A DNA stretch of 46,861 nt from Ruminococcus sp. (GTDB taxonomy: Bacteria > Bacillota > Clostridia > Oscillospirales > Ruminococcaceae). The stretch spans positions 1 to 46,861 of the forward strand of contig JAGBJO010000007.1 of NCBI GenBank assembly GCA_017934425.1, read 5' to 3'. This document shows, in pieces, positions 40,287 through 46,861 of the stretch (within the stretch, counting starts at the first letter, position 1; each line of letters starts with the position of its first letter). Made by a program: the position numbers and the translations under genes. Under the pieces are notes generated by a model that saw only the letters and a program-made list of their open reading frames with translations, had not been told where the DNA came from and ran no database searches.

Positions 40287-41327
40287 ATGAATTACAAAGA
40301 TATCGTAAATCAGCTTCGTGAGCAGCTTTCCGGAGATAATAAGAAAGACCAGGAAATGCTCCAGAAGCGTGCCGAGGAATTCGCTAAAGCCGGCGACTAT
40401 GAGGGACTTAAAGCTGCCGGTGAGATAATCATGGAGATACTCCCTGCCGGTACTCAGTCTGAGGTTTACCGCCTTACTCACCTCGACGGCGAGAGACTGG
40501 ACGAGGTTCACCAGAGAATTGTCAACATGATAAAGGATAAGGATATCATCAGTGCGCTCCCGCTGGCTGAAAAACTCTACAAGAAGATAACCCTGGACTT
40601 CGGCGAGACTGATACCGCAAAGTTCGTATCTCTGCGTAATCCCTTTGAGGATAACCTCTGCCAGATACTTTTCCCCACAGAGAAAGTAATGAACCGCACT
40701 CCCTTCGACTTTTGCACATTCATCACCACTTACGCTTACCTGCTGGTTGAGAATAACGCTACTACAAACGCTATCCCCGTTCTGGAAAAGGCTATCAGCT
40801 ACAACCCCGTTGACCCCGGCCCTCGTTTTGAACTGGCTGAGATATACAAAATTAACCAGAACAAGAAAATGGTCATCGAAGTAACAAGAGATACCCTTGC
40901 TATCGCTTCTTCACCGGTAGCTATCGCAAGATGCTATGCAAACGTTGCGTATGCGCTCACTGATGTCCGTGAACTTGACGACGCAGCAGTATTCTACTTT
41001 GCAAGCGTAAGATTCGCACCCCACCCGGCTATACCTATGGAGCTGAAAAATCTGGCTGACATGAAGGGCTCACCCATTATCAACCCCACCCAGAAGGAGA
41101 TCATTGATACTGTACATAAGTATGACCTGGAGTACGGTCCTTCCAGAACAGTTATCGAGGTTGCATCATCACTTTCCAACAAGTACCTTAGCGAGGGCGA
41201 CAGAGAAAGCGGTCTGAAGTGCCTGAAGATACTGTATAACCTCACTCTCGACCCCAAGATCAAGGACACTATCCTGAAGCTTGAACCCGATGCACCAATG
41301 GTAATGCCAAGTGATAATAATGCGTAA
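40287..41327 (+). CDS. Helical-repeat (TPR-like) protein, function unknown
   Basis: The 346-residue product is mainly alpha-helical. Paired helices resemble TPR units, for example AIPVLEKAISYNPVDPGPRF with LAEIYKINQNKKMVIEVTRD, and again near the C-terminus (ESGLKCLKILYNLTLDP). I use the ATG at 40287 behind CGAGGAAACCAA; an ATG six codons upstream is possible. Downstream of the disordered-protein gene, it may bind it. The last residues and the TAA lie in a dispersed repeat (41318-41350), so the natural C-terminus may have been longer or different. Confidence 0.78.
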   Translation: MNYKDIVNQLREQLSGDNKKDQEMLQKRAEEFAKAGDYEGLKAAGEIIMEILPAGTQSEVYRLTHLDGERLDEVHQRIVNMIKDKDIISALPLAEKLYKKITLDFGETDTAKFVSLRNPFEDNLCQILFPTEKVMNRTPFDFCTFITTYAYLLVENNATTNAIPVLEKAISYNPVDPGPRFELAEIYKINQNKKMVIEVTRDTLAIASSPVAIARCYANVAYALTDVRELDDAAVFYFASVRFAPHPAIPMELKNLADMKGSPIINPTQKEIIDTVHKYDLEYGPSRTVIEVASSLSNKYLSEGDRESGLKCLKILYNLTLDPKIKDTILKLEPDAPMVMPSDNNA

Positions 41328-41509
41328 TTCGTAATGCGTAATGCGTAATTGCGCTCAACTCTTTTTAGTGCGGTAGTTTACCGCCGCAAACGTTAATAAT
41401 ACAAAAGCCGTCCGGTCAGGTACATTTGTACGACAGCCGGACGGCTTTTTATAATTCGCCGCAAGGCGACACATTTAATTACGCATTACGCATTACGAAT
41501 TACGCATTA
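41318..41509. repeat. Perfect 33-bp inverted repeat flanking a terminator
   Basis: The arms 41318-41350 and 41477-41509 are exact reverse complements made of TAATGCGTAATTCGTAATGC-type wording. They enclose 126 bases that contain a strong bidirectional terminator (41403-41449). The left arm begins within the last codons of the helical-repeat gene and gives it its stop codon. The right arm is part of a 37-base sequence identical to 27515-27551. Confidence 0.9.
41403..41449. terminator. Bidirectional terminator inside the inverted repeat
   Basis: A 13-bp perfect stem (AAAAGCCGTCCGG and complement) carries an A run before and a T run after it. It ends the transcript of the disordered-protein and helical-repeat genes. 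Confidence 0.9.
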
Positions 41510-41521
41510 TAAAAAACTTCC

Positions 41522-41550
41522 TTGCTTTTTAGAGAGATATGTGTTATAAT
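41522..41550 (+). promoter_or_regulatory. Promoter of the Asp23-like gene and fakA
   Basis: TTGCTT, 17 bases, TATAAT, 48 bases before the start at 41599. Confidence 0.75.
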
Positions 41551-41598
41551 GTATGTGTACGCTAATTATGCGATTTCCGATACAAAGGAGTGTGCTTT

Positions 41599-41955
41599 AT
41601 GGTAACTGTTGAAAATCACATCGGCAAGATCTCTGTAACTGAAAAATACCTCAACGAGATCGTCCGCCATGCTGTCTGCGACTGCTTCGGTGTCGCTGAT
41701 GTCTGCAATACTAACACTTTTCGCTCCGCCGTTTCTTCTATAACTAAAGGCAGGATATTCAGACCCAGAGGTGTCGTGATACGCACCGACAATGAGGGCG
41801 GTCTGATAATCGACCTGCATATCAAAGTGACTTACGGTACTAATATCTCTGCCGCTGTAAGCAGCATTACCCACAAGGTCACTTTCGTTGTTGAGGAAGC
41901 TGTTGATATTGAGGTTCATCAGGTAAACGTCTTTGTTGATGATATGAACTACTGA
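41599..41955 (+). CDS. Asp23/Gls24 family (YloU-like) protein
   Basis: The 118-residue product has the family pattern: KISVTEKYLNEIVRHAVCDC, then GVVIRTDNEGGLIIDLHIKV, then AVSSITHKVTFVVEEAVDIE and a closing VNVFVDDMNY. Asp23-type proteins lie at the membrane or envelope and are linked to envelope stress; YloU is paired with YloV/FakA across Firmicutes, as here. I use the ATG at 41599, eight bases after AAGGAG. It ends 16 bases before fakA. Confidence 0.93.
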   Translation: MVTVENHIGKISVTEKYLNEIVRHAVCDCFGVADVCNTNTFRSAVSSITKGRIFRPRGVVIRTDNEGGLIIDLHIKVTYGTNISAAVSSITHKVTFVVEEAVDIEVHQVNVFVDDMNY

Positions 41956-41971
41956 CAGGAGGAATTTTTTC

Positions 41972-43624
41972 GTGATAAACGGTTCTTTATTCAGGGACGC
42001 TGTAATAAGCGCAGCCATTACCCTCGCCAATAATAAAACTCAGGTGGACGAACTTAACGTATACCCCGTCCCCGATGGCGATACAGGTACTAATATGTCT
42101 ATGACTATCGGCAACTCAGTGGACGAGCTGAAACGACTGCCGGACAATACACCAATTTCCGAGGTGGCTTCTACCGCCGCTTCCGCCTTTCTCCGTGGCG
42201 CAAGAGGTAACTCAGGCGTTATCCTCTCACTTATCTTCCGTGGTATATCCAAGGGTCTTGCCGGTCTTGACAGCGCTTCCTGCGAAGACTTCGCACATTC
42301 CCTGGAACTGGGCGTTCAGGCAGCTTACAAGGCTGTTATGAAGCCGGCTGAGGGTACTATCCTTACTGTTTCACGCCTTGCCGCTGAAAAGGCTAAGGAG
42401 ATCGCCCTCTCAACTAATGATGATACTATCTTCTGGCAGGAGGTCTGTTCCGAAGCTGAGAAAGTCCTCGCCCAGACTACTGAAATGCTCCCCCAGCTTA
42501 AAAAAGCAGGCGTTGTAGATGCCGGCGGTATGGGCTTTACCATTATCATGAAGGCAATGAAGGACGTTATCTGCGGCGGCGAGATAGCAACTCCCAATGA
42601 ACCCCAGGAGTCCAGTGCTGAAACCGACGCTTTCCGCAGCGCTGCCAGCCAGTACGACGACGATATCACCTTTACCTACTGCACCGAGTTCATGCTCCAG
42701 AAGCACGAAAACTGCCCCGACCCCTTTATGCTCCGTGCTTACCTGGAAACTATCGGCGACTGCGTTGTCCTCGTTGACGATGATAAGATAATCAAGGTAC
42801 ACGTTCATACCGATAATCCCGGCAAGGCTCTCCAGAAAGCGCTGGAATTCGGCTGCTTCCTCAATGACCCTAAGCCTAAGATAGAGAATATGCGTATCCA
42901 GCATGAGAACCGTGTCAAGGAAGCCAAACAGATCGAGGAGGGATTTGCCCCCGCTCAGCCCGAAAAGGAGTTCGGCTTTGTTTCCGTGGCTGCCGGTCAT
43001 GGTCTTGAAGCCCTCTTTACCGACCTGGGCGTTGACGTGGTAGTAAAGGGCGGTCAGACTATGAACCCCTCTACCGACGATATCCTCCGGGCTATCCTCG
43101 CTACCCCCTCAAGGACTGTTTTCGTTCTGCCTAATAACAAGAATATCATCATGGCGGCTGAACAGGCTGTAAAACTCACCGACAAGAGCGTTTGTGTCCT
43201 CCAGACAAGGACAATCCCCCAGGGCATCGCCGCAATGATGGCTTTCGACGACAGCGCCGACCTTGCCCAGAACCGCATAGCAATGACCAAGGCATTTGAG
43301 AAAGTGTCCACCGGTCTTATCACTTTCGCTGCACGTAACTCCGAATTCGAGGGTCATTCTATCAAGGAGGGAGAGATCCTTGCCCTTGATAACGGTAAAC
43401 TCGCCTTCACTGAAAAGGATATCAACAAGGCTACCCTCAAACTGGTCAAAAGCCTCGCCAAGCGCAACGCCAGCTACGTTACCATGATCTACGGCGCTGA
43501 CGTTACCGAGGAAAACGCCGAGCAGATGCAGCAGCTTATCCAGTCCAAGCTCAGCGACAAGATCGAAGTAATGATGATTAACGGCGGTCAGCCCGTCTAC
43601 TACTACATCATCTCCGTAGAATAA
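41972..43624 (+). CDS. fakA: Fatty acid kinase catalytic subunit (FakA/YloV, DAK2 domain)
   Basis: The 550-residue product has an N-terminal DhaL/DAK2 kinase domain (about residues 1-200) with the ATP-Mg loop NVYPVPDGDTGTNMSMT (28-44) and FLRGARGNSGVILSLIFRG near 72. The middle and C-terminal parts hold the FakA-type domain, with CVVLVDDDKIIKVHVHTDNP near 270 and VFVLPNNKNIIMAAEQA near 383. FakA phosphorylates fatty acids bound to FakB (DegV) proteins. The start is a GTG at 41972 behind AGGAGG. FakB is not in the window. Confidence 0.94.
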   Translation: MINGSLFRDAVISAAITLANNKTQVDELNVYPVPDGDTGTNMSMTIGNSVDELKRLPDNTPISEVASTAASAFLRGARGNSGVILSLIFRGISKGLAGLDSASCEDFAHSLELGVQAAYKAVMKPAEGTILTVSRLAAEKAKEIALSTNDDTIFWQEVCSEAEKVLAQTTEMLPQLKKAGVVDAGGMGFTIIMKAMKDVICGGEIATPNEPQESSAETDAFRSAASQYDDDITFTYCTEFMLQKHENCPDPFMLRAYLETIGDCVVLVDDDKIIKVHVHTDNPGKALQKALEFGCFLNDPKPKIENMRIQHENRVKEAKQIEEGFAPAQPEKEFGFVSVAAGHGLEALFTDLGVDVVVKGGQTMNPSTDDILRAILATPSRTVFVLPNNKNIIMAAEQAVKLTDKSVCVLQTRTIPQGIAAMMAFDDSADLAQNRIAMTKAFEKVSTGLITFAARNSEFEGHSIKEGEILALDNGKLAFTEKDINKATLKLVKSLAKRNASYVTMIYGADVTEENAEQMQQLIQSKLSDKIEVMMINGGQPVYYYIISVE

Positions 43625-43740
43625 AGCAGGACTCTGCCCTGCACCCGCAAGGGGCTCTGCCCCTTGACCCCGGCAGGGCGCTGCCCTGCACCTGCACGCT
43701 TTTATGAAAAGCGTGGGAAAAAATATTTGTGTGGAATTGC

Positions 43741-43777
43741 TTTCCCCGGTACATTTTCTTGTGCCGGGAAATTTTTT
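43741..43777 (+). terminator. Terminator of the Asp23-fakA unit
   Basis: TTTCCCCGGTAC pairs with GTGCCGGGAAA (one bulge) and is followed by seven Ts on the plus strand. Confidence 0.75.
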
Positions 43778-43792
43778 TCCGTAGACAGAAAA

Positions 43793-43822
43793 ACTCCCCG
43801 TAAAGAAATACTTCCGGGGAGT
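43793..43822. terminator. Second hairpin in the inverted repeat, likely terminator of the minus-strand lipoproteins
   Basis: An 8-bp stem (ACTCCCCG / CGGGGAGT) is followed on the minus strand by TTTTTC. It lies about 100 bases past the stop of the gene at 43923-45272. Confidence 0.6.
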
Positions 43823-43922
43823 AGTCAAAACAACGTCAATTTATTTTCCCACGCTTTTCTAAAAAGCGTGCGGGTGCAGGGCAGAGCCCTGCCGGGGTGC
43901 AGGGGCAGCGCCCATGCCGGGG

Positions 43923-45272
43923 TCAAGGGGCAGAGCCCCTTGCGGGGGGAGATATGGTAGATACGGTAATAAAACCGTCGCCACGGCGGTAAATGGAGTG
44001 GTGACCGGTATCTTTGATAGAGCCATCATCTAAAACGTAGGTGTCGGAGATGTCGTCGGTGAAAGCACCGCCGTCGCTGATGCTGAGAACGCCGGAACAG
44101 ATAACCGGGTCAAGGCAGGCGTCGGGAACGTTGAATGACTGCCCCAGGTCAGGAATGAAGTAGCTCATAAAGAAAGCCCAGTCAGACTTCTGCACCATAA
44201 CGCCGTCACCAAACGGAATGACAATGTTGCCGATAGAGGAAATGTCGGATATATAGCGCTCCATGCGGTTCAGGTCGTAAGTGTAGAGGTAGGTATTTTC
44301 GTATCCGGAAAACTTTTCCTGACGAGTAACATAGACCCGGTCATCAGCGGCGGCGACGATATTTCCACGAATGGAAGTGGAGATGCGGCAGTTGTCGCTT
44401 TCCATTACTAAAGTGCGCTCCTCGGACTTACTTTGCGCCCAGAACGTTCCGCCGCCATAGCAAATATACTGACCGTCGGTGGTGAAAAAACTGTTCATTT
44501 CCCCGGTGTCCGGGTCGAACTCCCAGGCAGTTGTACCCTCATTATCCTGGCTGTTGCAGTAGATCTTATCCGTGGAAATATCGAGGAAATTCAGAACAAA
44601 AACGTCCTCGTTCAGTTTCTCGATGCCCTCAGAAGTGATACGGCAAAGGTTTCGGCGGTAGCTTGTCTCGCCCTTTTTGATGAAGCTGATAATACCGTAA
44701 AGTTCGCCCCGGCAAAGCCTTAATTCGTCTACACGAAGCCCCTCGTCGATAGATGAATAGTGGTAAACTTCCCGGACATTTTCGCCGGAGGTGTCGCAGG
44801 TATAGAAGCCCATATCGTGGCTTTCCTCCATACAAATGTTGTCGAAGTCCAGGGCGATGCAGATAGTATCACCGAATCTGGCGGCAAACTTGCTATAGCC
44901 CCAGCAGGGATTTTCGCAGAAGTCGGTGTAGTAGTCAATGTCAAACTGTGTACTGTATGCGTATTCCGGCAGGAAATCCCGGCGGACATCTTCCGCTTTA
45001 CATGGCGAAATATAGCCGTCTGTGATGAAATTATCTATCTGTATCTTCTCTATATCAAGCGGGATACTCTCCCCCTGTCCGGAACGGCGCAGGTTCACAT
45101 TTATGTCGGTGAAGTCCTGGTCGGTGTACTCCCGGAAAGGATTCTGGGCAGTAGTTTCGACAGCGGTATCGCCGCCGTCCGGGGGAATTTCCTCCTCCAC
45201 CGGCTTATTCTCGCTGCACGAAGCGGTCATAAGCAAAGCCGCCGCAGAAATTATGGTAAAAAGTTTTTTCAT
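43923..45272 (-). CDS. Lipoprotein, possible beta-propeller, paralogue of the next gene
   Basis: The 449-residue product has a signal peptide ending LLMTASCSENK with a probable lipid-bearing cysteine at about 19, a short acidic linker, then FTDINVNL. Many strand pairs follow (AWEFDPDTGEMNSFFTTDGQ, VYVTRQEKFSGYENTYLYTY), reminiscent of DUF5050-type six-bladed propellers. It follows its paralogue by 54 bases, behind AAGGAGG. Its last residues (about PPARGSAP) are encoded by the GC-rich repeat, so its C-terminus is probably altered. Confidence 0.8.
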   Translation of the reverse strand: MKKLFTIISAAALLMTASCSENKPVEEEIPPDGGDTAVETTAQNPFREYTDQDFTDINVNLRRSGQGESIPLDIEKIQIDNFITDGYISPCKAEDVRRDFLPEYAYSTQFDIDYYTDFCENPCWGYSKFAARFGDTICIALDFDNICMEESHDMGFYTCDTSGENVREVYHYSSIDEGLRVDELRLCRGELYGIISFIKKGETSYRRNLCRITSEGIEKLNEDVFVLNFLDISTDKIYCNSQDNEGTTAWEFDPDTGEMNSFFTTDGQYICYGGGTFWAQSKSEERTLVMESDNCRISTSIRGNIVAAADDRVYVTRQEKFSGYENTYLYTYDLNRMERYISDISSIGNIVIPFGDGVMVQKSDWAFFMSYFIPDLGQSFNVPDACLDPVICSGVLSISDGGAFTDDISDTYVLDDGSIKDTGHHSIYRRGDGFITVSTISPPARGSAP

Positions 45273-45293
45273 TGGCTGAACCTCCTTGTGGTA

Positions 45294-45326
45294 GTTTTCA
45301 ACACAGTTATCAGGAATGTTGAAAAC
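45294..45326. repeat. Perfect 10-bp inverted repeat between the two lipoprotein genes
   Basis: GTTTTCAACA (45294-45303) faces TGTTGAAAAC (45317-45326) with a 13-base loop, one base past the upstream stop codon. It has no U-run, so an RNA-processing hairpin or an operator is more likely than a terminator. Confidence 0.7.
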
Positions 45327-46700
45327 TTACTTATTAAACAGGTAGATAGTATCGGAGTTCTTCTGGTCGAAAGTATAGCAGGATATTGCTGTCATACCGC
45401 CGCCTGTAGCCGTATTTACGATCATAACGGGAGTGGGTTCAAGGCGGACAGCCATTCCCAGGATCGGGATAACGTAGAACCAGCCCTTGAGTTTCTCATC
45501 GCCGTTATGAAGCACGAAATTGCGTCCCACCGGCGTACTCATCATAGGCAGACCGGAGATGTCCATAATTATGCGCTGACGCTTTTCAATGTCATAGGTG
45601 TAGAGGGTAAGCGGAGTTTCGTTATTCCTGTGACAGCCGAAAATAGCGCAGGACTTATCGCCGGCAAAGTACTGGAAATTGGCTTCATCTGGCGAAATAG
45701 TATACTCATCGGTGTGTATGGTCAGGAATGACTCATAACTCTCATTATCGGCATAGCCTTCCATAATAGCCACACCGTCAGGATAATTCTCAACATAGCC
45801 GATAAGACCGTCGGTGGGATTTTCATAATCGTAGTATTCGCCGGTATAATCATATGTTTTACCGGTGTATATCAACTTTGAAGCGCCGGTCTGCGGGTCT
45901 ATCTGAGTTATCTCATACTCCGGAAAGCCATAGAAACGTCCTTCCTCATCTACCTCGGTGATAAAATGCTGAACGGTCAGCTTATCAGGAAGTGACTCAT
46001 AAACACCGCCCTCACCGATCTCATAAAGCAGTTTGGATTCTCCGCTTTCAGGGTCGATAGTTGCAAGGTAGGTGGTCTGAGTTTCGACATGAACATAAGT
46101 GCCTATCAGCTTACCGCCGCTGTAGCTAAGCTGGAACGGAATATCCTTGTTCATATCGGTGTTTGAATATATCTCCCTGCTGCTGCCGGAAGCGATATCG
46201 TAGGCAATTATCTTTTGCACTGACTCGCTGAGAACATCAAGCCAGAGAGTAGTACCGTCGGTGGCGAATGAAAAAATCTCGCCGCCTATTTCTTCTTCCG
46301 GGAAAGTGAGTTTCTGACAGCCAGGAACTTCTGTATAATCGACGATATTCAGGTTCATTTTAATGTCGGTGAACTCCTCAGTATCTACTTCCTCGCCGTC
46401 GGGTTCGGAATTAAAAGCGCCCTCAAACTCCTGCGGTTCGGAGGAAGTTTCGGTGTTTTCGGTGGTAGTTTCAGCGGAGGCGGTGGAAGATTCAGCAGCA
46501 GCAGTTGAAGACTGTGCAGTTGAAACGGCAGAAGCGTTGGTAGTTTCGGCAGCGGCGGTAGTTTCCTGTGCAGTATCAGTTTCAGCCGAAGTGGAAACCT
46601 CCGGTGCATCGGGTGTAACGCTTGAATCCTTGTTATCTCCGCAGGCGGAAAGTGACGCAAGAAGTGCAGTAGTTAAAATAATTGTCAAGAACTTTTTCAT
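45327..46700 (-). CDS. Lipoprotein with Ser/Thr/Ala-rich linker, possible beta-propeller
   Basis: The 457-residue product has a signal peptide ending LLASLSACGDN with the lipid cysteine near 20. A long low-complexity Thr/Ser/Ala/Glu linker spans about residues 28-95, typical of a wall-spanning stalk. The domain then begins FTDIKMNLNI as in the paralogue downstream and contains repeated strands (IIAYDIASGSSREIYSN, YLATIDPESGESKLLYEIGE, ITQIDPQTGASKLIYTGK) that look like propeller blades. The function is unknown. GAGAGGGATATATTT precedes the ATG. Confidence 0.82.
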   Translation of the reverse strand: MKKFLTIILTTALLASLSACGDNKDSSVTPDAPEVSTSAETDTAQETTAAAETTNASAVSTAQSSTAAAESSTASAETTTENTETSSEPQEFEGAFNSEPDGEEVDTEEFTDIKMNLNIVDYTEVPGCQKLTFPEEEIGGEIFSFATDGTTLWLDVLSESVQKIIAYDIASGSSREIYSNTDMNKDIPFQLSYSGGKLIGTYVHVETQTTYLATIDPESGESKLLYEIGEGGVYESLPDKLTVQHFITEVDEEGRFYGFPEYEITQIDPQTGASKLIYTGKTYDYTGEYYDYENPTDGLIGYVENYPDGVAIMEGYADNESYESFLTIHTDEYTISPDEANFQYFAGDKSCAIFGCHRNNETPLTLYTYDIEKRQRIIMDISGLPMMSTPVGRNFVLHNGDEKLKGWFYVIPILGMAVRLEPTPVMIVNTATGGGMTAISCYTFDQKNSDTIYLFNK

Positions 46701-46722
46701 AAATATATCCCTCTCATGAATT

Positions 46723-46861
46723 TAGGCAACACCGCACAGAGATTGTGGTGCAGATGCGTAGTCAGATTTTTCGGCAGATTGTGCATAAATTTCGCAGGCA
46801 TACTGACGTATGTCAAGAAATTTGTGTGCAAGATGCCGGAAAATATGCAAGCAGATGTGCC
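46723..46861. repeat. Palindromic repeat element at the window end (incomplete)
   Basis: A hairpin with 28-base imperfect arms (46766-46793 with 46817-46844; about 22 of 28 paired) follows a smaller palindrome (CACCGCACA / TGTGGTG). The leading GCAACACCGCA also occurs upstream of purC near 33765. It has no coding frame, and the element probably continues beyond the window. Confidence 0.6.

Larger units (their letters stand above)
43626..43950. repeat. GC-rich inverted repeat around two hairpins, between fakA and the lipoprotein genes
   Basis: The left arm (43626-43719) and right arm (about 43850-43950) share modules in opposite orientation: GGGGCTCTGCCCCTTGACCC, CCTGCACCCGCA and CACGCTTTT with AAAAGCGTG. 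Each arm is itself built of small palindromes. Between them lie two terminator hairpins. The right arm runs into the end of the next gene and encodes its last few residues. Confidence 0.8.

Noticed and set aside
41318-41509. Possible CRISPR or origin from the repeated ATTACGCATTACG strings
   Set aside because: Repeat period is about 8-17 bases, no spacers of equal length, no cas genes, dnaA boxes or partition genes nearby.

Overview
The window looks like chromosomal DNA of an anaerobic, Gram-positive, fibre-degrading Firmicute, most likely Ruminococcus or a near relative (Oscillospiraceae). The grounds are: strong AGGAGG ribosome binding sites; an NfnAB-type ferredoxin:NADP+ transhydrogenase; a SpoIVB sporulation protease; a bacterial expansin with a dockerin-like Ca-binding segment; and a purine pathway with a stand-alone AICAR transformylase plus a PurO-type IMP cyclohydrolase. 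The species is inference; no rRNA or other strong marker is present.

Layout. 1-5.5 kb: remnant of a small mobile repeat, a small membrane protein, nfnAB, a LysR regulator, a hexapeptide acetyltransferase and feoA, all on the minus strand. 5.5-12.7 kb: a complete 370-bp MITE-like element next to the purB promoter, then purB, an unknown membrane-anchored protein, rimM-trmD and ptsH (HPr) on the plus strand, spoIVB on the minus strand, and a NimA-like flavin-barrel protein with a membrane protein. 12.7-20.0 kb: a palindromic element and a compact, intact-looking head-and-connector phage module on the minus strand (small and large terminase, portal, major capsid, protease, three connector/tail-completion-like proteins and a hub-like protein). 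It has no integrase, repressor, tail tube, tape measure or lysis genes. 20.1-37.1 kb: a long minus-strand purine region. From its 5' end it runs glycosyltransferase, WG-repeat protein, purE, HAD phosphatase, purC, purF, (terminator), purM, DUF3592-like protein, expansin, DUF3592-like protein, TM2 protein, purN, purO, zinc-ribbon membrane protein, YD-repeat-like lipoprotein, small protein, purH (AICARFT only), ACT protein, lipoprotein, purD and a membrane protein. 37.4-43.6 kb: a plus-strand unit with a very long disordered Pro/Gln/Met-rich protein and a helical-repeat protein, then an Asp23/YloU protein and FakA. 43.6-46.9 kb: a GC-rich inverted repeat, two paralogous lipoproteins and the start of another palindromic repeat.

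How it fits together. With purB, purC, purD, purE, purF, purH, purM, purN and purO, most IMP and AMP synthesis steps are here; purL/purQ/purS and purK are not. Two steps are unusual. The last two IMP steps are split between a formyltransferase-only PurH and an archaeal-type PurO. The PurF homologue keeps its phosphoribosyltransferase site and Fe-S cysteines but has lost the N-terminal catalytic cysteine and the oxyanion-hole asparagine of the glutaminase. Several membrane, zinc-ribbon and secreted proteins, including the expansin, are interleaved with the purine genes.

The window is rich in small non-coding repeats of at least six kinds. Two of them supply the stop codon of a host gene and one a gene's last few residues. 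The most interesting places are the compact phage module (with a portal gene that seems to start at ATA), the glutaminase-dead PurF, the MITE at purB and the expansin inside the purine cluster.
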